A stretch of 64,000 nt of DNA from Panax quinquefolius (taxonomy: Eukaryota; Streptophyta; Magnoliopsida; Apiales; Araliaceae). The translations under genes were made by a program, and so were the position numbers. The stretch covers positions 7,934,160-7,998,159 of the forward strand of contig CM035171.1 of NCBI GenBank assembly GCA_020205615.1, written 5' to 3'. The notes under the pieces were generated by a model. That model made no database searches and was not told the DNA's origin. It worked only from the letters and a program-made list of their open reading frames with translations. Below, in pieces: positions 22,728 to 35,233 of this stretch; position 1 is the stretch's first letter, and every line of letters starts with the position of its first letter.

Positions 22728-25254
22728 TGTGACGCCCCAAAATTAGGTATACATCACCCATCTTGGGTAGTCGGGATACATGGTATGAAATTTAAATCTG
22801 ACTTACTAATATAAGCGTATGTATGCAATACGACATAAAGCGTGAGTTTGAATACAAATATTGTCTACTAGATATTATACTGAACTCAAAAAGAGTCCTC
22901 ATTACAATTATTATCACACTATTTCACGAATAGTGAGGACTACTAATGTTATCCTCTGGACCATTATTCCGTTCCCAGACTAAGTCCCAATTATATGTTC
23001 TCATTTCACGAAGATAACGGTGAAAGAAAGGGTGAGCTCAACTAGCCCAATGAAATATTATGACTAAGATAATGCGAGAATAAATTATCAATAGCCTTGA
23101 ACATGTTAAACCGATAAAATATAATAAACATCAAGTTTAACTGCGGTGAACAAGCGAATCCATTAAAAAGACAAGTAGAAAATAAAATCTACTATCTTTT
23201 ATGATTTAAAAGGTTTTTCATCATCATATTATATATTTGAGACTCACTTTAATAAATAATTCACATCATCGAATCACCCCTCTGCACTTTTCTACCGAGG
23301 ATATTCTTTAGTATCACGACCACAATTATTCATGCCTACGGGCGAGAATAGTTGTGTATTCATTAATAGTCATGATCATACCAACAATCGTCCATCAATG
23401 CACTACTGACCAATGAGAATTTTATCACATCATTTGTAACATTACGGTGTGATTACAATCGAATAGTCTGCGGTCATAATCATACCAAGTCCATCTATGC
23501 ACTACTGAATACGATGACTTTCAACATAATATAAACATGAGGATGATGACAATGATATAAGAATTGAATAAAACAAGTTCAAGAATTATTTTATCCGAGA
23601 ATTATTAACGTCCAAATTATCAACATGATCTTTGTTTTGTAGAGTAAAATTCAAGAATGATCGGAAGAATATTTCCATGAAAAGATATCTTTGGATGAAA
23701 CGCAAATATCGAGGATATTCCACTAATTTCATGGAGTATAGAAGTCAAAGTACTTTTAACCAATTTGGGTATAATAAAGAATGGAATAACAAAAGAAATC
23801 ACCATAAATGCGATAGATCAAGATGAAGAGTTATTCCAACGAGAATAATAAATAACGGAACCAGTCCGTAAGTAAGCATGCAGACGGGATGTTCAATGCG
23901 AATAATAATAAAAGATTTTAACCGGTCCGATGTAAAACACTACAGACGGATGTTCCAGCGAATAATAATAAAAAGCGGAACCGGTCCAGTGTAAAACACA
24001 CGTGACGTAATGTTCCAAATGAATAATAGAAAAATGTCACCAAGTATAGGGTAAACCATGTATCTGAGTTATTCCAATGAGAATAATAAGCGATGGAATA
24101 ACAACGATTCTCTTAAATGAATAAGAAAAATAACACCCTTACTTTTGGTAGGAGATTGAATCTTAATGATAGTGTAGTAACAAAATACTCTTCTTCTTTC
24201 TCTCGTATTCTCTCTATACTTTCTCTCTAAAAAGCTTGAATGAATTAAGTGAAAAATAATGAAGCACTTTAGGCCTCTATTTATAGAAGATTTCTAGCTT
24301 AAGACCTTTCTACCGTATGAAAAGCCAATGGCTTGGCATTTGGTGATGTGAAAAAAAAGTGGTTCGACGCTTTGTAATGTGAAAACGACAAGTGGTTAAA
24401 TCTTTGTAATGTGAAACGACAAGTGGTTTGGCGCTTGGTAAAGGTAATTACTATTGACGAAAGGTAATTACTATTCACAAGGGTAATTACTATCGACGAA
24501 AGTAATTACTATTATGAAGGTAAATACTATTGATGAAGGTAAATACTATTCACAAAGGTAATTACTATTGATGAAAGAGACTCTTAGATGATGACATATA
24601 AATTTTACCCCATAAAATAATCAAACTTACCACAAACGCGTCTGCATATGAGACTCTTTATATACATTAAAGATTGAATAAATATTACCACAAATTATTT
24701 TATTTTAATCAACACATTTTAATCTTTCAACAATTATTAATCATTTATAACTTGTCGTCTCGATTAATAATATAACATATTATACGAGATGATCTTGTGT
24801 GACAATAATTGAATCGATAATATAAAAATATGATCAAAGAAATTCTTGTAGCAATAATTGAGCGTAAATGAGTGACTTCTCACGTAAGCATCAATAATCA
24901 ATCTGGTGTCTTCTTATCTGTTCTGGCGTATTCTTGTTTCTTTTCTTCTACCGGGTAGTTCAACGGTTTTAATGGTAACACCTCCGTAGTTATTTTTATA
25001 AAATATTTTTATCGTTTTCTCAATCAAGGCAATAATTACATTGTGGGGTCCACCAATGATTGAGTAGTTATATTTAATATTCCTAACAAAAAGAATATTC
25101 CCACCAAACGAATATTTTATAACAACTTTGCATATACTTTCAAAATTTATAAATATTACCCATAACTATAACATTATATCAAATTTATTCCATAATATTC
25201 AAAAATAATATTTATAAAAAATTCATCTTTATTTATAATAACTGGGGTCTTACA
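22728..25254 (-). mobile_element. 5' LTR of element W, 2.5 kb
   Basis: In minus sense it runs from TGTAAGACCCC (25254) to GGGGCGTCACA (22728), with the primer binding site beyond. It is 2527 bp, the same family as the Z LTRs and the solo LTR at 50854. It contains the GGATGTTCCAAC array (23830-24040) and a GGTAATTACTATT array (24425-24575). The partner 3' LTR must lie left of the window, so the target duplication (5 bp right of 25254, AGTAC) cannot be checked here. Confidence 0.85.
24275..24288 (-). promoter_or_regulatory. TATA box of the W 5' LTR
   Basis: In minus sense the bases read TCTATAAATAGAGG, a near-ideal plant TATA box. It lies about 970 bp into the LTR from its 5' end and would start the element transcript. 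The equivalent CCTATAAATA motif is at the same relative place in the X, Z and solo LTRs. Confidence 0.65.
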
Positions 25255-27700
25255 AGTACTACCATTAGCTAGCAAGCATGATTCTAATCTTCATCACTTC
25301 TTTGTAGACTTCATTCGGGTGGTCATACCCTTGATGCATGTTCTAATTTAATTTATTCGGTGGGATCCAACGGCCGCATGCATATATTTATTCATTTTAC
25401 GTTTTTCAGAATTAATAGAACTAGTTTAGCAGGTTTAGAAATACATATAGCTAGCTATTAGGTAGTGTGATCCATAGTAAAACACAAATTAAAATGAGAG
25501 AGAGAGAGAGAATTAATGATAATTTTTCTAAAATTACTCTTCATTATTTTACATATTTTTTGTACAACAAAAAGTCTTGTGTTATAATAAATTAATGACT
25601 TCGAAAGTATTATATGAATGTTAGCGTATATTTTTAATATTTTTGAATCGTTATTTTAATTAATCATATAATCCCATCTCTAAAACGTCATTTAAGTATG
25701 AACGAATGGAGTAGTACTTTTCGTTTTGTTAATTGTACCGCCCGCCCATCCGTTTATTTATCCTGCAGATCAGGGACTGACGGGTCTCACTTCCTTTTAA
25801 CTCTCAATGCACCTCTATCTCTGTCTCTAAATTAAATTTAAAAAACTTAGTTGATGTTTGATTGTATCTTAAAAGTTCATCTTTTAATATATTTTAACAC
25901 CCCACATTTTTATATTAAGAACTCCTTTGAATAGTTAAGATACAAATATGAGTTTAAACTATTCAAGTCTCTTAATACAAAAATATGGGTTGTTAAAATA
26001 CATTAAGAGATCATGAGTTGTTAAAATGTATTAAAATTACTAATATATATATATTCATATATTATTTTTAATGCAAATATCTAGATGCATGTTGAAATCA
26101 AAGGTCATTTTGTTTTATTTCATCTAAAGAAAGAAAACCATTAATTGTTTTATATTACTCTTTATGTACAAAATTAGAGATATTTTTGAAATTATAAATA
26201 TGTTTATATTTTAAATTACATAATAACTTGAACTTTTAATTTATTTTTATTTTTATTTTTAACATCACACAACTACAATACAAATTACTCTTAAAACTAA
26301 TCATTTTTAAAATGTATTTACAATAAGACTGAGTCATTTACAATTTTAAAATAAATTATTTAAAATTTGTTACTACTACTACGGTACTACCAATGCATTA
26401 GTAGAAAGTTGACAATGGGTATGGTCGCATGCCAACACATTTTGAGTTTAAATTTGATAAACTGAATTAATTAATATTATTATTATGTACACTAATAACA
26501 CCAGGAACATGATACAGTATAATATAAAGAATTGTACAACGTGATTATGTCATTAACTTTTAGAGTGATCTTTAAAGCCTTGAAATTATTTTACAAACAT
26601 TTCTACAAATCGATGTGACGTATTAAAACGTCAATTCATTGATCAACAAATTGTTTAATGTATTTTTGGGTCGATGTGGGTATCTTGGCAGGCCAATAAT
26701 TTGTGTCTCCAGCATTATTCTAACTTTTAATTCATACATTATTTAAATTTTTTTGGTCCAAGGCCAAGCTTAGGTTTAGCGATGAGGCCGGTTATGTGAA
26801 TAGTTAGGCAGAATCCTACGTGGCAGAGTACAGGGTGAAAAAGAATATAGAGCCCAGCAGTCGTCATCGAGTGGGCCGTATCCCTGAAATTCGTTGACTC
26901 GGGCTAGGCGCCTACTGAGCTTTAGTAGTAGTAGTACGCCGGGCGTCACAGGAGGAAGTGCCGGGCTAATTGGGGCGGTGATTTTATTGGGAACGCGTCA
27001 ATCTCATCTTTGACATAACCCAGATGCAATCGATGTCAATGCTTGTGGGCCGGCCTATTTTGGACCCCACTACCAGTTGTCGGTCTAAGGACCAGACTCA
27101 TTTTTTCACATTATTTTTTTAATTCATTATTACGTATTAATGTGAGATATGTATTTATACCATTTCTCTTCTAGAAAAAAATGACTTCAAAGGATGATTA
27201 AAGAGATACTACTATATAGTACTAGTAATTTTTTTAAAAAGAATGATTAAAGTAAAGGTCATATATCTGTCATTTAGTGTATCTATTAGTATATAAAAAA
27301 ATTTTGTCACTTTATATAATTTTGTGGAGTTATTGGAGATAAATTTAAACAATTTTTTACTTTCTTTTTTGTACTTTATTTTTCTTAATTTATTTACCTT
27401 AGAAGAATAAGGGAGTACATTTTAAAAATTATACAATATTTAAGATCTGATCTATCATTGTTTATTTTATTTTTCATTCTATTTTTGTTTGGTTTTTCTG
27501 GTGGGCAAAGGTAAAATGAGTGACGAGAAGGCAAGTCGTAGTTATATAGACTTGAAGGTGTAGAATAGACCACAACAAGGAGAAGATAAAGGGAAAGGGC
27601 GGGGCGATCAAATCCCATGTATTTCTCTTGAAACAAATCTTAACACACACCTTGTATTTGGTCTTCCCTTCTCCTTAGTCTCCACCCTCATCCCCGGCAC
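25255..27700 (+). other. Intergenic DNA upstream of the WRKY gene
   Basis: No protein-coding or RNA gene was recognised. It is AT-rich with a (GA)n tract at 25494-25512. The portion 26760-27100 is clearly richer in GC than its surroundings and holds the candidate regulatory motifs listed separately. It marks the change from transposon-dense to gene-proximal sequence. Confidence 0.6.
26818..26899 (+). promoter_or_regulatory. Candidate ABRE and W-box upstream of WRKY
   Basis: ACGTGGC, an abscisic-acid-response core, is at 26818-26824. TTGACT, a core W-box that WRKY proteins bind, is at 26894-26899. Both lie about 0.9 kb before the start codon in a locally GC-rich stretch. Short motifs occur by chance. 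Auto- or cross-regulation by WRKY proteins is known for group IIb genes but is only inferred here. Confidence 0.3.
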
Positions 27701-27770
27701 TTTATATTTACCGAGTCCATTGCACCGTTTCAAAACTCTATTTTCTCCTCTCTCTCTTCTCTATCTTCAC
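27701..27770 (+). promoter_or_regulatory. Core promoter of the WRKY gene (TATA-like and CT-rich leader)
   Basis: TTTATATTTA at 27701-27710 lies 78 bp before the ATG. It is followed at about 27735-27770 by a CT-rich stretch typical of plant 5' leaders (Y patch). This suggests transcription starting around 27735 and a leader of roughly 50 bases. Confidence 0.5.
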
Positions 27771-27787
27771 ATATATAATTAAATTAT

Positions 27788-30700
27788 ATGGCCAAAGGGA
27801 GTGGACTTTCCATTGATCCTCCACATCCCCTCACATTATTTCTTCCCAACAACCCAACATCAACTGTCATCATCAATTCTTTTCCATTCCAAGACCACCG
27901 CCACCACCACAAGTGGAAGCTTGATCAACCGTCACCACCACCCCTCATGGATTCATCATCACCAAGCATTGTCCGATTCTCAGTCAACCTTAACTGCATC
28001 ACCCATGATCATGATCAAGAGTACCATTCATTGCCGTCCGATGACAAGCGTCCGATCATCGATGAGATGGACTTCTTTGCTGATAAAAATGATCATCACT
28101 CCAAAGTCACAGATAACGACATTAGTCATGATTCTAATGATCATAAAGTTTTGTGTGTACCCTCTGACTTGGATTTCAATGTAAATGTAAGTTAGCTGTA
28201 CTACATATTAATTTCCATTTAAACCATTATTATTTATTTGTATTGAGGGATATATTTATTTACATATATTTACATGCATATCCATCCGCTCTAAAATATA
28301 AGATCATCAATATATTTTTGATATTACTACCACAGACGGGTTTGCAGCTTCTCACAGCAAACACTAGTAGTGATCATTCAATGGTATTAATGGATGATGG
28401 ATTATCTCCAAATTCTGAAGAGAAAAGAGTTAAAAGTGAGGTAATTATATAGTAACACGTTATATATACCCTCATGTAACTCAACCTAGCTACCTTTTAA
28501 TTTCTTTATCGTATGAAGAAATATTATATTATATATATCATTGTAGGTAGCTGCTGAATTGGAACGTATGAACACGGAGAATCAGCGATTAAGAGATTTG
28601 CTTAATCAAATGACCAACAGTTACAACACTCTCCAGATGCATCTACTCACACTTATGCAACAACAACATCAAAAAGCAGCTGATCATCATGAATTAGAAC
28701 ATTGTGATGGTAGTAATAATAAGGTTGAATTAGGTAGACAACAGAGTAGCAACAATATGGTACCCAGACAGTTCATTGATCTTGGACTAGGAGGTCAAAT
28801 TAATGGTGATGATCCGGATCATCGTGAGCCTTCGTTGTCTTCGTCGGAGGGACGAAGTGGCCGTGACCGTTCACAATCTCCGATCAATAACAACAACAAC
28901 GTGGATGATGAAGATACTCCGGATCAAGTTTGGACGGGTCCCAACAAAGTCTCGAGATTGAACCATTCTAACAAAAGTGTTGAGCAAGCCACTGAGGCCA
29001 CCATTAGAAAAGCCCGAGTCTCCGTTAGAGCTCGGTCAGAAGCACCCATGGTATGTTTTTTATTATTTAATTTAATTCATTTATATTGACCATTGAGTTA
29101 ACTAGTATTAATATTATTATTAATAGTTGTAGTAGAATATTCATTGGATATTTTGTTGGAATTAGATTACAGATGGATGTCAATGGAGAAAATATGGACA
29201 GAAGATTGCTAAAGGAAATCCATGTCCTCGAGCCTATTATCGGTGCACCATGGCCGTTGGCTGCCCAGTTCGGAAACAGGTACTTTTTCCACTTCAAATC
29301 TAAGGTCATAAAATATTTAAGCACCAACTAACATAGTTATCTTTGCTATGAGTGTTAAATACTCCTCTCCTTTCCATTATATAAGTAATTTTAGACAGAA
29401 AAAAATCTCATAATATAAGATTACTAGATGTGTCCCGTGTCTGTATGGACGATCAGGGGCGGAGATACTTAGGGGGCAGGGGAGGCACCAGCCTCCGTTG
29501 GAAATTTTTTTTCTTCCTTATATAGCTATAGGGGCAAAAATAGAATTTCATAAATCTGGGGGCAGAATATATAAAAAAAATTGAAGTTAAAACTTAAAAC
29601 TTTAAATAGCCAGCCGGCACCCCCACAACCCACAGCCAAAGGAACAAGCTTCATAAATCTTTCTCTCTCTACAGAGTACAGACTACAGGCTTCATAAATT
29701 TCTCAAATGAACAAGTTTCACAAATCTTTCTCTCTCTCTACAGACTACAGACTTCATAAATTTCTAGTGAACAAGCTTCATAAATCTTTCTCTCTCCTGC
29801 AAGTCTGCAATAGTGCCACCAGTGAGTATGAATGTATGATACTTTATTCTCTAAGATTAATGTTAATATGTTATACTTAATAGTAATAGTTAATACTTCT
29901 AAGTTCTAATGTTAGTGATAAGATTTGTGGATTTTAGGGGTTTAAATCTACTTATAATCTGAGCTATTTTGGTCACTGATTGATGGATTTAATTTTTAAT
30001 TTTTCATCTCACTTGAAATTGGGGGTTTTTTAAATTGGGGGTTTCATGGATTATCGATATACCAAATTGGCCTGCTTAAGCAGTTTCTTCTTAATGTCGT
30101 TGTGTATCCTCGAGTTTATTTGTTGTTGAAATTGGCTTTGATTTTGCCGGTTGCTATTGCCACGGTGGAGAGGATATTTTCAGCGATGAATATTATTAAA
30201 ACCACTCTCCGAAACCAAATGGGCGATAAATGGTTGAGTGATTGTTTGGTTCCTTACATTGAAAATGATGTATTTGAAACTATTGATAATGAAACTATCT
30301 TAGAACATTTTCAAGCTATAGGGGTCTAGGAGGATAGCATTGTAATTTGAAAATATTAAATTAGTTAATATTATGATTAGTTCAAATTTTCTTTATTTAA
30401 CTTTAACAAAAAAATCGATTAAAATCTTTTACCCGTTGGATAAAATTCACGGATCCTACATGACGATGAGATTTATTCCAAATTTTGAATTTTAGGCAAT
30501 GAGATGATTTATTGAGTGAGCGGGAAGTTCAAAATTATTTGTATTTTATTAGATAGATTTACATATATATAGTTATGAGAAAAAATAATCATTTCCTACT
30601 TTACCTCTAAAAAAATAGAATAATTGAGAGAGAGAAAGAATATATATAATTAATGCAGGGATAATAATAAATTTTCAAAATAATATTAATTACCAAACAT

Positions 30701-31938
30701 TAAAATTAATAAGACTTCTTAAGTGTTATTATATCTTAAATGTCATATATAATAAAAAAGAGATAATATAATTTTTAACAAAGTCCTCGTGTGACTAACT
30801 CTGTATTAATTGGCGGTGCACATAAAATTATTTTTATAATTACATTATTCTGTAGGGAAAAAAAGTTAGGTAAGACATAATAAATATATCTACAGTTCAA
30901 TGTAGTACACAACTTGACCTTACCAAACTTTTCTTTTTCCACTTATTTAATATCACTATATGATTACTGTTTGCTATATCTAAGTAATTGCCATGACAAT
31001 CAAATTAATGCCATCTTTCTTTTTCCGCAAGGAACTATATATATATATATATATATATATAGATATATATATATTTCAAGGATATACTACTATACTAGTA
31101 CTATATTACTAGATTCTAAACGTGTTGTATTAAATTCACAAATGTACTTCATTTTCCATAAACATAATCTCGATCGATCCTCTAAGTAAATATTAATTAA
31201 TGGTACAATTAACATCAGGTCCAAAGATGTGCAGAAGATAGAACCATCCTCATTACAACATACGAAGGCAATCACAACCACCCTTTGCCAGCGGCCGCCA
31301 TGGCCATGGCATCCACAACATCCGCAGCCGCCCGAATGCTACTTTCCGGTTCAATGCCAAGCGCAGACGGAATAATGAACTCCAACTTGCTAGCCAGAAC
31401 TCTCCTCCCTTGCTCTAGTAGCATGGCCACCATTTCCGCCTCCGCGCCATTTCCTACTGTTACATTGGATTTAACTCAATCTCCAAATCCATTACAACTG
31501 ATCCAAAGGCCACAAAACCAGTTCCATGCACCTTTCCCTAATACACAACAAAACTTCGGTGGTGCCTCACCGGCTGCTCTCCTGCCTCAGATTTTTGGAC
31601 AGGCACTATATAATCAGTCCAAATTCTCTGGCCTTCAAATGTCTCAGGGTATGGAAGCTGCTGCACAATTAGGTCACCAGCCGCCACCGCTGCATCAACC
31701 ACACCACCAAGCGCAGCCGGGCTCATTGGCTGACACCGTGACTGCCCTCACCGCAGATCCGAGTTTTACTGCAGCCCTAGCAGCGGCCATCTCATCTATT
31801 ATTAGTGGTGGTTCTCATCCAAATAATAACGCTAATGTCACCACGACCACCAGCAACAACAATGGGAGCGCAACCACTAGCAACAATAATAGCAATGGGA
31901 ATAAAAAGTTGAGCAATTCTAGTTTTCCAGGGAATTGA
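27788..31938 (+). CDS. WRKY6-like: WRKY transcription factor, group IIb (WRKY6/31/42-like), five exons
   Basis: This is a nuclear DNA-binding transcription factor recognising W-box (TTGAC) promoters. Exons are 27788-28186, 28336-28440, 28547-29050, 29166-29279 and 31219-31938. All introns are GT...AG and every junction is phase 0, giving about 613 residues. Order along the protein: an N-terminal region with [11 protein letters not shown] and DEMDFFADK motifs of the subgroup, then [13 protein letters not shown], then a leucine-rich coiled coil ([19 protein letters not shown]). [10 protein letters not shown] follows, then a WRKY domain with WRKYGQK and C-X5-C...H-X-H ligands (CPRAYYRC ... NHNH). 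The C-terminal part has [15 protein letters not shown] and [18 protein letters not shown] and ends in a low-complexity Asn/Ser/Thr tail. The intron inside the domain follows the VRKQ codons, as in group II a/b genes. The frame is intact throughout, so it is probably functional. Relatives act in senescence, defence and phosphate/boron responses, but the role here is not shown. Confidence 0.95.
29454..30465 (+). mobile_element. hAT transposon remnant inside WRKY intron 4
   Basis: It begins CAGGGGCGGAG at 29454, the typical terminus of plant hAT elements of the TTF-zinc-finger/HAT-dimerisation type. An open frame at 30102-30329 encodes the end of the transposase. The HAT dimerisation signature is visible ([20 protein letters not shown], then a [22 protein letters not shown] run). 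The long N-terminal and catalytic parts are missing, so it is internally deleted. A right terminus is not clear: GGATCCTACATG at about 30451-30462 could be a decayed GGATCC-GCCCCTG end. It lies in sense orientation within the 1.9-kb intron and does not disturb the splice sites. Confidence 0.8.
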
Positions 31939-32546
31939 GAGTGAAACTTGATTTCTTGCCATTTTTGTTATTTTTTTAGTCATAAATTGAAGAGATGGAA
32001 AATGAGATTATACGTGTTGATGTTTTTTCAGGGTTGGGTGGAGTGGGGTTAAAGATAAACCTAGGTTATTTCAATTTTATTTTATTTTATTTTTCATTCT
32101 TTGTTTGTTTGAATAATGAGATCCGAATTGTCGGTCAACATACAAGATCATGTAAAAGCAAAAATACATAGGATATTAAATTATTAGTTTTGTACGGATT
32201 CGGAAATTTGAGTACTGGAGGGTAGCTACTTAGCTAGCATGCATCTATTCCATATTCTTATGATTTTTGTCAATGTACGTTCACTGCATTTTTCTCTATA
32301 TCAAGCGCGCCAAAAGAGATTGAAAGTAAGTGCAAGAGTAGCGGAGCCCGTCTTGAGTTTTCTAAGGTATAGCCGTATAGGGCAAAATTTTTGAAATGTG
32401 TCCTTTTATACAAAATAAATAAATAAATTATCAATTAATTAATTTTATTAAAATTATAAGAATTTACAAAAGATAAGAAGAACATTTTATAATGTCATCT
32501 AAAGAATCATCACATGTACCTACAAAATAAAAATATCAATAAAATC
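31939..32546 (+). other. 3' flank of the WRKY gene
   Basis: It contains the 3' untranslated region, with a T-rich stretch at about 31965-32110 after the stop. AT-rich sequence with no recognised gene follows. No clear single polyadenylation signal could be chosen. Confidence 0.45.
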
Positions 32547-33543
32547 GGTAAAACTAATAAAATATCCACTGTAGTTGACAAGTTTTACTGATTACACAAT
32601 TAAATTTTTAATTTTTTAAATTACCCCACTAAACTAATTATTATTTTGAAATTGGGTTCCGTTAAAAAAAATTAAACGAACGTTAATTTTTTATCTACAA
32701 AACTAATGAATTACCCACTGTAGTTGACACGTTTTACTGATTACACCATTGAACTTTTAATTTTTCAGATTACCCCATTAAACTAATTAAAAAATGATTA
32801 TTTTAAAAATATTATTATTCTCAGTAAAAATATTAGAAACTTTAATTTTTTCCATAAAATGAGTAAAGTTTCATAAAATATAGATTTAAAAAATTAAAGT
32901 TTTATGAAGCCTTGCTTATTTTAAAAAAAAAATCTTTTTTCTTTTGAAAATAAAGTTTATTTTTTGAATCTATATTTTATAAAATTTTACTCATTTTTTA
33001 AAATATGAAGAATTTTCCATTTTTTCTTGAAAATAATATTTATTTATAAAAATTATTATTTTCTTTTTGAAAAAATTGAATCAGTTTTTATTTATCTTTT
33101 ACTATTTTTTATTTTAATTTCTATTTTTAATTTTTTAAATTTCTAATATTAAAATGTGTCATTCTCTTAAAAATTAAGTAGACATTAATTTAATTAAAAT
33201 TATTTTAATTTTTTGAATCTATATTTTATGAAAGTCTACTCATTTTATGAAGAAAAAAAAGTTTCTAATATTTTTACTTAAAATAATAATTATTTTTAAT
33301 TAGTTTGATGGGGTAATTTGAAAAATTAAAAGTTTAATAATATAATCGATAAAAACGTGTCAACTACGATGGGTAATTAATTAGTTTTGTAGATAAAAAA
33401 TTAACTTCCGTTTATTTTTTTTAACGGAATGACCCAATTTTAAAATAATAATTAGTTTAATGATGTAATTTGAAAAATTAAAAGTTCAATGGTGTAATCA
33501 GTAAAACCTACAAATTACAGTGGGTATTTCTTTAGTTTTGCCT
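32547..33543. mobile_element. Foldback / long-TIR element of about 1 kb (MITE- or MULE-like)
   Basis: The left arm from 32547 (GGTAAAACTAATAAAATATCC) is matched in inverse by the right arm ending at about 33542 (GGTATTTCTTTAGTTTTGCC). The inversion continues inward for about 350 bp. Within each arm a sub-unit containing CACTGTAGTTGACA...TTTTACTGATTACACC...AATTACCCCA occurs twice. The flanks AATAAAATC (32538-32546) and AATGAAATC (33544-33552) match at 8 of 9 bases. This fits a 9-bp target duplication of a Mutator-type transposon. No transposase is present. Confidence 0.7.
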
Positions 33544-33552
33544 AATGAAATC

Positions 33553-34202
33553 TAAATCACAAAACATCATTTAAAATGTTTTCTTGTTGCACTTTTAAAT
33601 ACAAAATCATCAATTATACTATCATATTTAATATTTTTTAACATATCATTTTCAATTCATAATATCACTAATCTCTTTATTATTTAATTTTTTTTTATAC
33701 ACATAAATACATAAACTTATAAAAAAATTTGGACCCCAAATCATGGGTCTGTAAGGGTCTTGCTTCAGAACTTAAAATAGTTTTTTATTTATAATTAAAA
33801 ATCATAAGACAATAATCAATAATTATCTTTATATATACTTATTTTATGAATAAGTATAAGGATAATTACTGATTATTTTTATAATTTTTTATTATTTTAT
33901 TTTATTGATTAATAAGTAGTATGTATAAAGATAATTAGTAATTCTTTTAAGCTTGTAGCTACTCACGGATCATTTCCCTAGAGAGAGAGAAAGAGAGAGT
34001 GCATACTGCGTACATATATCCAATTAATTGAGCAGCTAATTGCTTTGGTATAATGCTTTGATATGTGTTTAATTGATTGAGGTTTAGTGATTTTAGCAAA
34101 CCTTAGTGGTAAGGGACAATAAATATCTTAAGGACAGAGACTATCCGTGTTCTTAATTGTTTGTATTCATTATTGTACTTAACAATAAAACTCAACTGAT
34201 AC

Positions 34203-34258
<56 letters not shown>

Positions 34259-34541
34259 ATAATAATTTATTTTCACAAATAGTTTAGTATCTTATAAGAT
34301 CTTTATCTTATTATCAAGTGTCCTAATTACTTGATCAAGAAAATTATTGACCTAAGTATTACTCACGTCTCCTAACTTGATCAAGAAAAACATCGATGCA
34401 AAAAAAAAAAAAATACAAAACAGGGGAATTAAGTTTAGATATGTTGTTAATATTTGTGTAGATAAATTTGTTAATTTGCAACAATTTAATGATTATTTGT
34501 GAAGATTCTCTTTTGAAACTCTTATGTTCTCGTTAATATAT
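33553..34541. other. AT-rich intergenic DNA
   Basis: I see no gene. It contains a (GA)n-type tract near 33980-33998 and a compound (CA)n(TA)n microsatellite at 34203-34255. Confidence 0.5.
34203..34255. repeat. Compound (CA)n(TA)n microsatellite
   Basis: About nine CA dinucleotides pass directly into about 16 TA dinucleotides. Confidence 0.95.
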
Positions 34542-35233
34542 TGTGGGCCCAAGTGTAAAATTAGGGTTCATATGACCTAATTGAATTAAATGCGTAATTA
34601 GGGTTCGATGGCCTCATTAAATGTGCAAATTAGGGTTCGCATAATCTAATGAAATAAAGACGAAAAAGTCAGAAATAAATGTGCGAGACTGCGAAAAGCT
34701 TCCACGTGTCCCGAGCGAAGACTAAATGGAAGCGGCTCGTTTTAAGGAATTGATTGAGGGATTGGATTGGTGGCTAGAAGGGCGAGGGCAATATGGGCAT
34801 TACTCGAAGGACTAAAGGGTATTTCTGGAATTTCCCTGAAGGCATGTGCCTTGCACATTACTACTTTCCAGAAAACCCTATAAATACCCCTTCCACTCCA
34901 TTTGGAAAGGGACCTCTCGGGGGACTGAAGACTTGGACTCTTGGAAGAGCAAAGGGACCCTTTTGGTGACTTAAAGGCTTGGAGATTCCACCTAAAAGCA
35001 CCAAAGGGGTTTGGACATTCTCTCAACTTGAAGGACTAAGAAGGCTCTTGGAATCCTGTTACCTAACACACGGTTCCGGATTCTAGGGGTTACGCCCGCG
35101 CGTCGTTGGAGTAATCGCCCACATGTCGTTCTCCCTCTTGATCAATCAATCAATTCCAGTACTTTTAGTGGATTTCTCTCCTCCTCACCAACACGAAACT
35201 CTAACCCTAGCAAGTACGATTTCCTTGCCCACA
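34542..35233 (+). mobile_element. 5' LTR of the TAT-clade element
   Basis: It starts TGTGGGCCCAAGTG and ends CCTTGCCCACA, giving short inverted ends TGTGGGC/GCCCACA. It is 692 bp against 693 bp for the partner. TATAAATACC at 34879-34888 is a good TATA box. The central 150 bp or so (from the TATA box on) is identical in both LTRs. Differences cluster in a few indel spots elsewhere, suggesting a fairly recent insertion. Confidence 0.93.

Noticed and set aside
31285..31938. Separate 217-codon gene starting with an internal ATG
   Set aside because: This is the end of WRKY exon 5. The exon starts at 31219 after a splice acceptor and its first codons complete the WRKY zinc-binding residues.
32340..33780. 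Possible older hAT-like element around the foldback
   Set aside because: The words GGAGCCCGTCTTGAG near 32341 and GGACCCCAAATCATGGGTC near 33732 resemble hAT termini, but inverted similarity is too weak by eye to support ends.
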